Below, piece after piece: positions 7,119 to 13,578 of a stretch of 21,435 bases of DNA. Numbering within the stretch: position 1 is the first letter of the stretch; every line of letters starts with the position of its first letter. A program made the position numbers and the translations under genes. The notes beneath the pieces are model-generated. The model worked only from the letters and a program-made list of their open reading frames with translations. It made no database searches and was not told the DNA's origin. Source of the stretch: RBG-16-66-20 sp049651845 (GTDB taxonomy: Bacteria; Pseudomonadota; Gammaproteobacteria; Burkholderiales; SG8-39); assembly GCA_049651845.1 (NCBI GenBank), contig JBASCW010000083.1:1-21435 (forward strand), in the 5' to 3' direction.

Positions 7119-8249
7119 GTGTTCGACTTCGATTATCCGATTGAGCGGTGCGGCACCTGGAGCACGCGCTGGGAGCGCTATCCGGCGGAGGTGATCCCGC
7201 TCTGGGTCGCGGACACCGATTTCCGCGCACCGCCGGCGGTGCTAGCGGCGCTCGCGCGCCGGGTCGCGCACGGCATCTTCGGTTACAACGTAACGCCAAC
7301 CGCGCTGCGCGATGCGCTCATCGAGCGCCTGCAGCGCCTCTACGGCTGGCGCGTGGAGCCCGACTGGGTGGTGTTCGTCTCGGGCGTGGTGCCCGGCCTG
7401 CACCTCGCGGCGCGCCATCTGGCACGCCCCGACCAGCACGTGCTCGTGCCAAGGCCCGTCTACCAGCATCTGAAGCGCGCGCCCGAGCTTGCCGTGCGAG
7501 CATTCACCGAGGTACCTCTCGTGCTCGCGAACGGCCGCTGGGTCTGGGACGAGGCTGCGCTCGCGGGCGCCGTGCAGCCGCAGTCGCGGCTGCTCATGCT
7601 CTGCAATCCACAGAATCCGGGCGGCACCATCTTCACGCGCCAGGAGCTTGGCCGGCTCGCCGCCTTCGCCGAGAAGCATGACTTGCTGATCGTTTCGGAC
7701 GAGATCCACGCCGAGATCCTGCTCGACGAAGGCAAGCCGCACGTGCCGATCGCGAGCCTGTGTCGCGAAGCCAGCCGGCGCACGGTGACGCTGCTCTCGC
7801 CCAACAAGGCCTTCGGCTTTCCGGGCGCGGGCTGCGCCTTCGCGGTGATCGAGGACGCCGGGCTGCGGCGCGCGTTCTCGGCGGACCACCACGCCACCGT
7901 GCACGACGCGTCGGTGTTCGGCTACGAGGCCGCGCTCGCGGCCTACCGCGATTGCGACGACTGGCTGCGCGCGCAGCTCGCCTACCTGCGCGCGAACCGC
8001 GACCTGGTGGAGCGCGAAATCGCCGCCATGCCGGGCCTGAAGATGGTCCACACGGAAGCCACCTTTCTCGCCTGGATCGACGCCTCGGGTCTGGGAGTTG
8101 CCGATCCGCACAAGTACTTCCTCGATCGCGGCGTCGCGCTGTCACCCGGGACGCAGTTCGGTGCGCCCGGTTTCGTGAGGCTGAATTTCGGCACGCAGCG
8201 CGCGCTGCTCGAGAAAGCGCTGCAGCGGATGAAGGCGGGCGGCTATTGA
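7119..8249 (+). CDS. MalY/PatB-type PLP aminotransferase / C-S lyase
   Basis: Fold-type I PLP enzyme of the MalY/PatB branch, whose members cleave cystathionine or other S-alkyl cysteines to a thiol, pyruvate and ammonia, or act as aminotransferases. It has 376 residues. The N-terminus FDFDYPIERCGTWSTRWE and PLWVADTDF (27-35) are typical of PatB. PLP-binding residues are visible: N167 in NPQNPGG, D194 in SDEIHAE, the Schiff-base lysine K230 in SPNKAFGFPG, and R354 in FVRLNFG for the substrate carboxylate. I chose the GTG at 7119 because it gives exactly the family N-terminus. It lies 10 bases after dctM, so it is probably the last gene of the TRAP operon and may act on the imported solute or its product. 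Lyase versus transaminase activity cannot be decided here. Confidence 0.87.
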   Translation: MFDFDYPIERCGTWSTRWERYPAEVIPLWVADTDFRAPPAVLAALARRVAHGIFGYNVTPTALRDALIERLQRLYGWRVEPDWVVFVSGVVPGLHLAARHLARPDQHVLVPRPVYQHLKRAPELAVRAFTEVPLVLANGRWVWDEAALAGAVQPQSRLLMLCNPQNPGGTIFTRQELGRLAAFAEKHDLLIVSDEIHAEILLDEGKPHVPIASLCREASRRTVTLLSPNKAFGFPGAGCAFAVIEDAGLRRAFSADHHATVHDASVFGYEAALAAYRDCDDWLRAQLAYLRANRDLVEREIAAMPGLKMVHTEATFLAWIDASGLGVADPHKYFLDRGVALSPGTQFGAPGFVRLNFGTQRALLEKALQRMKAGGY

Positions 8250-8311
8250 TACCTGCGCAAGTAATGTCCCATCCTTCCGCTTGGCGTACCTAGGACAATA
8301 CTTACGCAGTA
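8250..8311. repeat. Long imperfect inverted repeat between convergent genes
   Basis: The left arm 8250-8269 (TACCTGCGCAAGTAATGTCC) and right arm 8293-8311 (GGACAATACTTACGCAGTA) are reverse complements except for one extra base and two mismatches, around a 23-base spacer. The element starts directly after the aminotransferase stop and ends 4 bases before the stop of the convergent dioxygenase gene. It has no T-tract, so it is not a classic terminator; it may be a bidirectional 3'-end structure, a protein-binding site or a dispersed genomic repeat. I do not recognise the motif. Confidence 0.75.
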
Positions 8312-8315
8312 CTCA

Positions 8316-9149
8316 TTAGCTGCGCATCCAGGCCGAGCCCCAGAGATTGAGCGTGCGCTCCTCGTGGGGCCAGGTGCGGAATACCGCATCTTCCGGCAGG
8401 AGCTCCAGCTCCGCGGAGAACTCCACCTTGTAGCCGTCCGGATCCTCGATCATGAAGAACAGGTTGTTGCCCGGCCCGTGGCGCCCGGGCCCCCACCACA
8501 TCGGGATGCGCAGGCTCGCCAAGTGGTCGCCCCAGTCGCGGATGTCCATCCAGCCGCCGGTCTCGTAGGCGTGGTGGTCGGGGCGCGACTCCGGCGCGCG
8601 GAAGGTCGCGAAGACATGATGCTCGGGGTCCGAGCGCAGGAAGACGGCCGCGAGCGCTTCGCCTTCCAGCACGCGGTCCGATTCGCGCGCGCCCAGCTTG
8701 TCGCGATAGAACGCGAGCATCTCGGGCACGCGCGTGCTCGCGCAGACGAAATGTTGCAGCCGGCCGGGCAGCCTGCTCTGCACGCCCGCCGCGCGCACCG
8801 GCAGGCCGAACAGCGCGCGCCGGCCGTCCGGGTCGGTGACCGCGAAAGCACCCTCCAGCAGCAGCCGAGATTGCGCGGGCGCACGCGCCACGCCCGCCGC
8901 ATCCAGCGCCGCGGCGTAGGCCGCGAGGTGCGTCGCGTCGCGCATCGCAAGCGCGATTTCGGGCACCGCGCCCGTGGCGCCCTTGCCCACGACGAGGCGC
9001 CGGGCGTGGCCCTGCACCAGCCATTCGCCGCCCGCGAGCGGCTCCACGCGGTCGCCGAGCAGCTCGCCGTACCAGCGCGCGAGCCGCTCGGGCTCGGCGC
9101 TGCAGCGCTTCAGGTGGTGCAGCCGTGCCGGCCAGAGCGGCAGCGTCAT
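8316..9149 (-). CDS. Two-domain extradiol (VOC superfamily) dioxygenase
   Basis: Non-haem Fe(II) ring-cleavage-type dioxygenase of the vicinal oxygen chelate superfamily, related to catechol 2,3- and 2,3-dihydroxybiphenyl 1,2-dioxygenases. It has 277 residues in two VOC modules. The N-terminal module (about 8-118) is the structural half. The C-terminal module (about 129-250) carries the metal triad: H133 (LQHFV), H192 or H193 (DHHAYE) and E243 (KVEFSAE). H224 (GRHGPGNN) and Y240 (DPDGY) match the second-sphere His and Tyr used in catalysis, so it looks active. The start ATG at 9149 overlaps the stop of the upstream cyclotransferase gene (ATGA); the reading frame stays open as far as 9749, but that extension lies inside the cyclotransferase gene. 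The substrate, probably a catechol-like compound, is unknown. Confidence 0.85.
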   Translation of the reverse strand: MTLPLWPARLHHLKRCSAEPERLARWYGELLGDRVEPLAGGEWLVQGHARRLVVGKGATGAVPEIALAMRDATHLAAYAAALDAAGVARAPAQSRLLLEGAFAVTDPDGRRALFGLPVRAAGVQSRLPGRLQHFVCASTRVPEMLAFYRDKLGARESDRVLEGEALAAVFLRSDPEHHVFATFRAPESRPDHHAYETGGWMDIRDWGDHLASLRIPMWWGPGRHGPGNNLFFMIEDPDGYKVEFSAELELLPEDAVFRTWPHEERTLNLWGSAWMRS

Positions 9150-9739
9150 GCGCGCTTGCCTTCGGGCGCGAGATCGCGCGCTAGATCGAGCACGCGCGCG
9201 AGGTGCGGGTCGTTCACGCCGAGCGCGAGCATGTGCTCCAGCGTGTTGCGGATGTAGTCCACGCAGCGGCCGCGCTGGCCGATGCCCTGCGCGACGAGGC
9301 GCGCGCGCCCGTGCAGGTCGAGCTCCTTGACGAACTGCCGGTGCGCGGTGTCGGCGACGAACGCGAGCGCCCGCAGCTGCTGCACCGGCCCGCGCCGGCG
9401 GCGGGGGGACGCGGTGACCCGGATCATCGTCGGCTTGTAGACCTTGTTCAGCATCTCGCGCTTCCACAGTGTAGCGAGCACGCGTGGCACGCGCGCCGCC
9501 GGCACGCGAAACGCCATGCCCCAGCAGGAGCCGCCGCGGCACAGGCCCATCACCAGGCCCGGCCGCTCCGGCGTACCCCGGTAGCGGCTCGAAAGAATGC
9601 ACAATGCCCGGTGGTAGCCGCGCGCGATCGCCGTCTCCTTCTCGGCGTAGCGGAATCCCGGCGACCACATCAGCGAGCCGTAGCCGAAAACCCACAGATC
9701 GCCGCGCGGCAGGCGTTCGAGAAACTCGGCGATCTCCAT
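9146..9739 (-). CDS. ChaC-like gamma-glutamylcyclotransferase
   Basis: Cytoplasmic enzyme of the ChaC family, which releases 5-oxoproline from glutathione or another gamma-glutamyl compound. It has 197 residues. The family signature is near the N-terminus: LWVFGYGSLMWSPGF (15-29), with YGSLMW forming the gamma-glutamyl site. E95 in LWKREMLNKVY is the expected general-acid/base glutamate. The start ATG at 9739 is chosen because the signature normally begins 10-20 residues from the N-terminus; the open frame continues back to 9907, but that would run into the divergent molybdoprotein gene. It is the first gene of a two-gene unit with the dioxygenase, joined by ATGA overlap. A -10-like TAGAAT is only 8 bases before the ATG on this strand and there is no RBS. 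Confidence 0.88.
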   Translation of the reverse strand: MEIAEFLERLPRGDLWVFGYGSLMWSPGFRYAEKETAIARGYHRALCILSSRYRGTPERPGLVMGLCRGGSCWGMAFRVPAARVPRVLATLWKREMLNKVYKPTMIRVTASPRRRRGPVQQLRALAFVADTAHRQFVKELDLHGRARLVAQGIGQRGRCVDYIRNTLEHMLALGVNDPHLARVLDLARDLAPEGKRA

Positions 9740-9747
9740 CTTCGCGC

Positions 9748-9757
9748 ATTCTATAAT
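9748..9757. promoter_or_regulatory. Overlapping divergent -10 boxes
   Basis: The 27-base gap between two divergent genes holds TATAAT on the plus strand (9752-9757), 9 bases before the ATG at 9767, and TAGAAT on the minus strand (9753 down to 9748), 8 bases before the ATG at 9739. The two boxes share two base pairs. Start points about 7 bases downstream would leave leaders of roughly 1-3 bases in both directions. No convincing -35 is seen for either. Confidence 0.55.
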
Positions 9758-9766
9758 CGGCGCGGC

Positions 9767-10837
9767 ATGGCCGAGAAGCGAAGAGCGCCGATCGTCGGGC
9801 GCTACCTGCAGGCGGAAGTCGCTCTGGCGAACCGCAACAGCGGCATGCCGCTGGAGGCGTTGCGCTACGACGTCACCCCCGCGGGCCTGCACTACCTGCT
9901 GATCCATTTCGACATCCCGGACCTGGACGCGGCGAGCTGGACGCTGCGGCTCGACGGCCTGGTGCAGCGCCCGGCGCGGTTCGGCCTCGAGGACCTGCGG
10001 CGCATGCGCTCGCGCACGGTGCGCGCGACGCTGGAGTGCGCCGGTAACGGTCGCGGGCAGGGCTCGCCGCGCTACCCGTCGATGCCCTGGCTGGAGGAGG
10101 GGGTGTCGACCGCGGAATGGACTGGGGTTCCGCTTTCAACTGTATTGAAAGATATAAAAGTAAAGGACTCGGCGCGAGAGATTGTGTTCCATGGCGCCGA
10201 CCGCGGCTTCGACGGCGGCATCGAGCACAGCTTTTCGCGCAGCCTGTCGGTTGCCGAGGCGATGCGCGAGGACGTGCTACTCGTCTACGCGATGAACGGC
10301 GCGCCGCTGCCGCCGCAGCACGGCGCGCCGCTGCGCCTGGTGGTGCCCGGCTGGTACGGCATGGCGAGCGTGAAGTGGCTGGAACGCATCGAGGCGATCG
10401 ACACCGCGTTCGACGGCGTGCAGCAGGCGCGCAGCTACCACTTCCGCAGGGAGGCCGACGAGAAGGGCCTGCCCTGCACGCGCATGCGCGTGAACTCGCT
10501 GATGGTGCCGCCGGGCATTCCGGATTTCTTCGGCCGGCGCCGTACGGTGGACGCGGGCCGGGTCGAGATCCTCGGGCGCGCCTGGTCGGGCGACGGCGAT
10601 GTGAAACGGGTGGAGTTCGCGGTGGACGGCGCGTGGCAGGATGCGGTCCTGGATCCGCCCGCGGCGCCGCATGCCTGGCGCCGCTGGCGCGCGAGCTGGC
10701 AGGCGAGCGCGGGCCCGCACGAGCTGCGTTGCCGGGCGACGGATGCGACCGGTGCGGTGCAGCCGCTCGAGCCGCCCTGGGACGTCACGGGATTCGGCAA
10801 CAATTCGGCGCAACGCGTGGAGGTGCTGGTTCGATGA
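9767..10837 (+). CDS. Sulfite-oxidase-family molybdopterin protein, no export signal
   Basis: Mo-cofactor enzyme of the sulfite oxidase fold, which typically oxidises sulfite to sulfate. It has 356 residues. The oxidoreductase domain covers about 40-215, with the Mo-ligand cysteine C91 in LECAGNGRG and the cofactor-contact stretch MNGAPLPPQHGAPLRLVVPG (176-195) and WYGMASVKWL. A C-terminal dimerisation domain of Mo-co oxidoreductases covers about 235-355 (VNSLMVPPGIPD, then GRAWSGDGDVKRVEFAVDG). Bacterial relatives usually carry a Tat signal; here the N-terminus (MAEKRRAPIVGRYLQ) has neither twin-arginine motif nor hydrophobic core, so it is probably cytoplasmic. No haem domain is fused. The start ATG at 9767 follows TATAAT by 9 bases without an RBS. 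The stop overlaps the next gene (ATGA), tying it to the decarboxylase. Residues about 121-135 use unusually AT-rich codons. Confidence 0.88.
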   Translation: MAEKRRAPIVGRYLQAEVALANRNSGMPLEALRYDVTPAGLHYLLIHFDIPDLDAASWTLRLDGLVQRPARFGLEDLRRMRSRTVRATLECAGNGRGQGSPRYPSMPWLEEGVSTAEWTGVPLSTVLKDIKVKDSAREIVFHGADRGFDGGIEHSFSRSLSVAEAMREDVLLVYAMNGAPLPPQHGAPLRLVVPGWYGMASVKWLERIEAIDTAFDGVQQARSYHFRREADEKGLPCTRMRVNSLMVPPGIPDFFGRRRTVDAGRVEILGRAWSGDGDVKRVEFAVDGAWQDAVLDPPAAPHAWRRWRASWQASAGPHELRCRATDATGAVQPLEPPWDVTGFGNNSAQRVEVLVR

Positions 10838-11370
10838 ATGCGAAGGAAGACGCCTGGCCCGAGGGCCTCTACCGCACGCTCAAGGCGGCGAACATCCGCC
10901 AGGTCGGCTACGTGCCCGACGCTGGCCACAAGCGCCTGATCGAGCTGTGCCTCGCCGACAAGGCGATGCGCGCAGTGGTGCTGAGCACCGAGGAGGAAGG
11001 CATCGGCCTTGCCGCGGGCGCCTGGCTGGGCGGTGAGCGCGCCGCGCTGCTCATGCAGTCGAGCGGCGTCGGCAACTGCATCAACGCGCTGGGCACCGTG
11101 CGCGAGTGCCGCTTTCCGCTACTGATGGTGGTCACCATGCGCGGCCAGAAAGGCGAGTTCAATCCCTGGCAGGTGCCGATGGGCCAGGCGACGCCCGCGG
11201 TGCTCGAGGCGATGGGCGTGGTGGTGCAGGAAGCCAACACCGCCGCCGAGATCGTGCCTTCCGTGGATGCCGCGGCGCGCCTGGCATTCGGCAGTTACCA
11301 GGCGGCGGCGGTGCTGATTTCGCAAGCCGTCATCGGCATCAAAAGCTTCCAGGAACAGGCGGCGCGATGA
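10834..11370 (+). CDS. ThDP-dependent decarboxylase, PYR-domain subunit (sulfopyruvate decarboxylase alpha, ComD-like)
   Basis: Half of a split thiamine-diphosphate enzyme. The family includes sulfopyruvate decarboxylase ComD/ComE (sulfopyruvate to sulfoacetaldehyde and CO2) and phosphonopyruvate decarboxylases. It has 178 residues, about the size of ComD. It is a pyrimidine-binding domain: STEEEGIGLAAGAWL (51-65) carries the cofactor-activating glutamate, followed by LMQSSGVGNCINALGT (73-88) and MRGQKGEFNPWQVPMGQATP (102-121), all typical of the ComD/phosphonopyruvate decarboxylase branch. It overlaps the sulfite-oxidase-type gene upstream and the beta subunit downstream by ATGA, so the three are translated together. 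The next gene supplies the missing diphosphate-binding domain. The sulfur context favours sulfopyruvate, but phosphonopyruvate or another 2-oxo acid cannot be excluded. Confidence 0.82.
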   Translation: MNAKEDAWPEGLYRTLKAANIRQVGYVPDAGHKRLIELCLADKAMRAVVLSTEEEGIGLAAGAWLGGERAALLMQSSGVGNCINALGTVRECRFPLLMVVTMRGQKGEFNPWQVPMGQATPAVLEAMGVVVQEANTAAEIVPSVDAAARLAFGSYQAAAVLISQAVIGIKSFQEQAAR

Positions 11371-11957
11371 AGGCGACCCTGCATCGGCGCGACGTCGCAA
11401 AGATTCTCCTGAGCGACAGGCAGGGCCTCCTCGTCGTCGCGGGGCTGGGCTCCACGGCCTGGGACATCACCGCGGCGGGCGACTCGCCGCTCAGCTTCCC
11501 GCTCTGGGGCGCGATGGGCAATGCCGCGATGATCGGCCTCGGACTTGCGCTCGCGCAGCCCAAACGCCGCGTGCTGGTGCTCACGGGCGACGGCGAGATG
11601 CTGATGGGCCTGGGCTCCCTCGCCTCCATCGGCGTGCAGCGGCCGCGCAATCTCGCGCTGGTGGTGATCGACAACGAGCGCTACGGCGAGACCGGCATGC
11701 AGCGCACGCACACTGCCGCTGGTGTGGACCTCGCGAAAGTGGCCAAGGGATGCGGTTTCAAGAATGTGAATCTGATCCGTTCAAAGGGCCCGTTGAGCGG
11801 TCTTCGCAGAGCCATCCATCATGGCGCGGGCCCCATCTTTGCCCAGGTCAAGGTGCTGGCCGAGAAGATCCCCCTGGTCCTGCCGCCGCGCGACGGCGGG
11901 CTTCTCAAGACGCGGTTCCGCAGGGCTTTGCTCGGCGAAGCGGCGGACCTCGACTGA
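11367..11957 (+). CDS. ThDP-dependent decarboxylase, PP-domain subunit (sulfopyruvate decarboxylase beta, ComE-like)
   Basis: Second half of the split ThDP enzyme; it binds the diphosphate and Mg2+. It has 196 residues, close to ComE. The ThDP motif begins at GDGE (74-77) and ends at N103 in VVIDNERYGETGMQ, the ComE-like version. LWGAMGNAAMIGLGLALAQP (47-66) is the conserved stretch before the motif. The start ATG at 11367 overlaps the alpha-subunit stop. Residues about 128-155 (KGCGFKNVNLIRSKG onward) are encoded with unusually many A/T-ending codons compared with the rest of the gene. No membrane segment or signal is present, so the complex is cytoplasmic. Confidence 0.83.
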   Translation: MKATLHRRDVAKILLSDRQGLLVVAGLGSTAWDITAAGDSPLSFPLWGAMGNAAMIGLGLALAQPKRRVLVLTGDGEMLMGLGSLASIGVQRPRNLALVVIDNERYGETGMQRTHTAAGVDLAKVAKGCGFKNVNLIRSKGPLSGLRRAIHHGAGPIFAQVKVLAEKIPLVLPPRDGGLLKTRFRRALLGEAADLD

Positions 11958-11962
11958 CCGGC

Positions 11963-12505
11963 GTGCGCGCGCTGCTCGGCGTGCTGCTGTGCTGCTGCGC
12001 GACGCTCGCGGGCGCCCAGCAGTTGCGCCCCTGGCCCGGCGGCGCGACCCCGCCGCTCGCGCTGCAGGACCTCGCGGGCCGCGCGCATACGCTCGAGGAC
12101 TACCGCGGCAAGGTGGTGCTGATCAATTTCTGGGCGACCTGGTGCGAGCCCTGCCGCGCCGAGATGCCCTCGATCGGCAAGCTGCGCGCCGCGCTCGCGG
12201 GGCAGCCTTTCGCGGTGCTGGCGGTCAACCTGGGCGAATCCGAGCCGCGCATCCGGCGCTTCCTCGAGCAGGTGCCGATGGATTTCCCGGTGCTGCTCGA
12301 CCGCGACGGCGCGGCGGCCAAGGCCTGGCGCGCGCGCGTGCTGCCGGCAAGCTTCCTCGTGGGCGCCGACGGCCGCGTGCGCTACGTGGTGATCGGCGAG
12401 TACGACTGGTCGCAGGACGCCGTGCGCAAGGCGATCTTCGCGCTGCTGCCCCCGGGCAAGCCTGCTACTCAGCCTCGAGCGGCACTTTCGGCGTCGTTCC
12501 CCTGA
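11963..12505 (+). CDS. TlpA/ResA-like periplasmic thioredoxin-fold protein
   Basis: Exported thiol-disulfide oxidoreductase of the TlpA/ResA type, used in reducing periplasmic cysteines or in cytochrome maturation. It has 180 residues from the GTG at 11963. The N-terminus MRALLGVLLCCCATLAGA|QQ is a short Sec signal. The thioredoxin domain contains WATWCEPC with the redox pair C61 and C64, and VLPASFLVGADGRVRY near residues 127-142 carries the cis-proline region. It starts 5 bases after the ComE-like gene, so it probably belongs to the same transcript. The last 41 bases overlap the convergent dioxygenase gene, and the final dozen residues (KPATQPRAALSASFP) look like an unstructured tail. The GTG start is chosen because it gives the signal peptide; the RBS is poor. 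Confidence 0.85.
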   Translation: MRALLGVLLCCCATLAGAQQLRPWPGGATPPLALQDLAGRAHTLEDYRGKVVLINFWATWCEPCRAEMPSIGKLRAALAGQPFAVLAVNLGESEPRIRRFLEQVPMDFPVLLDRDGAAAKAWRARVLPASFLVGADGRVRYVVIGEYDWSQDAVRKAIFALLPPGKPATQPRAALSASFP

Positions 12506-13550
12506 CCACGATGCCGCCGCGGTCGCCCGGCACGACGCCGCCGTAGCGCGGCGCAAATGCCTCCGGCAGCGGCCGCCCGCCGGGCGGCGCGAGCCACAGC
12601 CTGAGCAGGTGGCGATGGCGCTCGGGCTCCGGCCAGTTCTCGAAGTCGTTGCGCGAGTGCAGGATCTGGTGGTTGTGCAGGAACTGCATATCGCCCGGCA
12701 GGAAGGCCATCGACAGGTGGATCTGCGGGTCGTTCAGCAGCTCGTCCATCAGGTCCATCGCTTCAAATTGTTCGCGTCGCAGGCGCCGCGCCCCCGGGAA
12801 CAGCTGCTGCGCCGACTCGATGTACTGGCGCACGTAGATGCAGGTGAGCTTGCCGGCATGCCAGTGGAAAATCGGCATGTCGAACCAGGGCTTCATGCCC
12901 TCGGGCACCTCGCCACGGCGGTCGGTCGGGTAGGGCTCGAACAGCGCCGGCACGAGGTCCGGGCGGCGCTTGAGGATCTCGTTGTAGATGGTCATCGAGC
13001 TCGCGATGAAGCTCTCGCCGCCCGCTTTCGCGGTCTTCAGGCACAGCAGCCCCACCACGTCCACCGAGTCGGTGTGGTATTCGAGCTTGCGGTTGGTCTG
13101 GTAGTAGCGGACCTTGGGGTCGGTGACGTCCAACCCCAGGTCCTTGACGTGGCCGAGCAGGTGACCCTTGGCGTTCTGCGAGCGCGCGCTGCCGAACCAG
13201 GAACCGATACCGAGGTACGCGATCGCCTGCTCCTCGCGCGTGTAGCGCTCGACCGGAAAGCCGCGCAGCATCGCGAAACCGCGGCCCCCGAGCAGCTCGG
13301 CCAGGATCTCGCCCAGCCGCGGCCCGAGCAGGGGCAACGGGAAGCGCGCCGGCGAGAGCTCGGTGAGCGGCGCGCCGCTCGCACGGTATGCGCGCACGGC
13401 GGCGTCGAGTTCGGCGAGCTCGGCCGCGCTGAACGCGCGGATCCAGTCGCCGCGCGGCTGAAGGTCGCGCCCTTCGTTCGCCTGCAGGTCGCGTCCGTAC
13501 CAGACCGAGGGGCCCGAAACGGGCCCGGAGGGCATGCTAGGCTTGCTCAT
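12465..13550 (-). CDS. TauD/TfdA-family Fe(II)/2-oxoglutarate dioxygenase
   Basis: Non-haem iron, 2-oxoglutarate-dependent oxygenase of the TauD/TfdA/clavaminate-synthase-like superfamily; members hydroxylate sulfonates, phenoxyacids, carnitine precursors and many others. It has 361 residues, longer than taurine dioxygenase itself (about 280). Iron ligands are visible: H159-x-D161 in EYHTDSVD and H298 in NHQILHSRNDF; R317 in HLLRLWL is the likely 2-oxoglutarate carboxylate contact. GFAMLRGFPVERY (91-103) is the usual N-terminal core strand. The start ATG at 13550 (MSKPSMPSGP) is chosen over a TTG at 13559; a -10-like TATCCT lies 8 bases upstream on this strand and there is no RBS. It is alone on this strand, divergent from the Bug receptor. 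Substrate is unknown. Confidence 0.86.
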   Translation of the reverse strand: MSKPSMPSGPVSGPSVWYGRDLQANEGRDLQPRGDWIRAFSAAELAELDAAVRAYRASGAPLTELSPARFPLPLLGPRLGEILAELLGGRGFAMLRGFPVERYTREEQAIAYLGIGSWFGSARSQNAKGHLLGHVKDLGLDVTDPKVRYYQTNRKLEYHTDSVDVVGLLCLKTAKAGGESFIASSMTIYNEILKRRPDLVPALFEPYPTDRRGEVPEGMKPWFDMPIFHWHAGKLTCIYVRQYIESAQQLFPGARRLRREQFEAMDLMDELLNDPQIHLSMAFLPGDMQFLHNHQILHSRNDFENWPEPERHRHLLRLWLAPPGGRPLPEAFAPRYGGVVPGDRGGIVVRGTTPKVPLEAE

Positions 13551-13568
13551 TCGGGCCAAGGATACCGG

Positions 13569-13575
13569 GAGGAGA
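13569..13575 (+). promoter_or_regulatory. Ribosome binding site of the Bug receptor gene
   Basis: GAGGAGA-type Shine-Dalgarno sequence (GGAGGAG region) a few bases before the ATG at 13579. It fixes this start over the upstream in-frame codons from 13534 and places the signal peptide at the N-terminus. Confidence 0.65.
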
Positions 13576-13578
13576 GCG

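Noticed and set aside
5458..7194. 578-codon plus-strand frame overlapping dctQ and dctM
   Set aside because: Arg/Gly/Ala-rich shadow frame; dctM in the other frame has the transporter signature and membrane segments.
9150..9749. Possible N-terminal extension of the VOC dioxygenase
   Set aside because: The frame stays open but lies entirely within the ChaC-like gene and encodes Arg-rich sequence; the ATG at 9149 gives a normal two-domain protein with an ATGA overlap.
11963..12025. Lipoprotein signal in the TlpA-like protein because of its three cysteines (LLCCCATL)
   Set aside because: The residues before each cysteine do not form a proper lipobox (no small residue at -1 for the first), and LAGA|QQ is a good signal peptidase I site.
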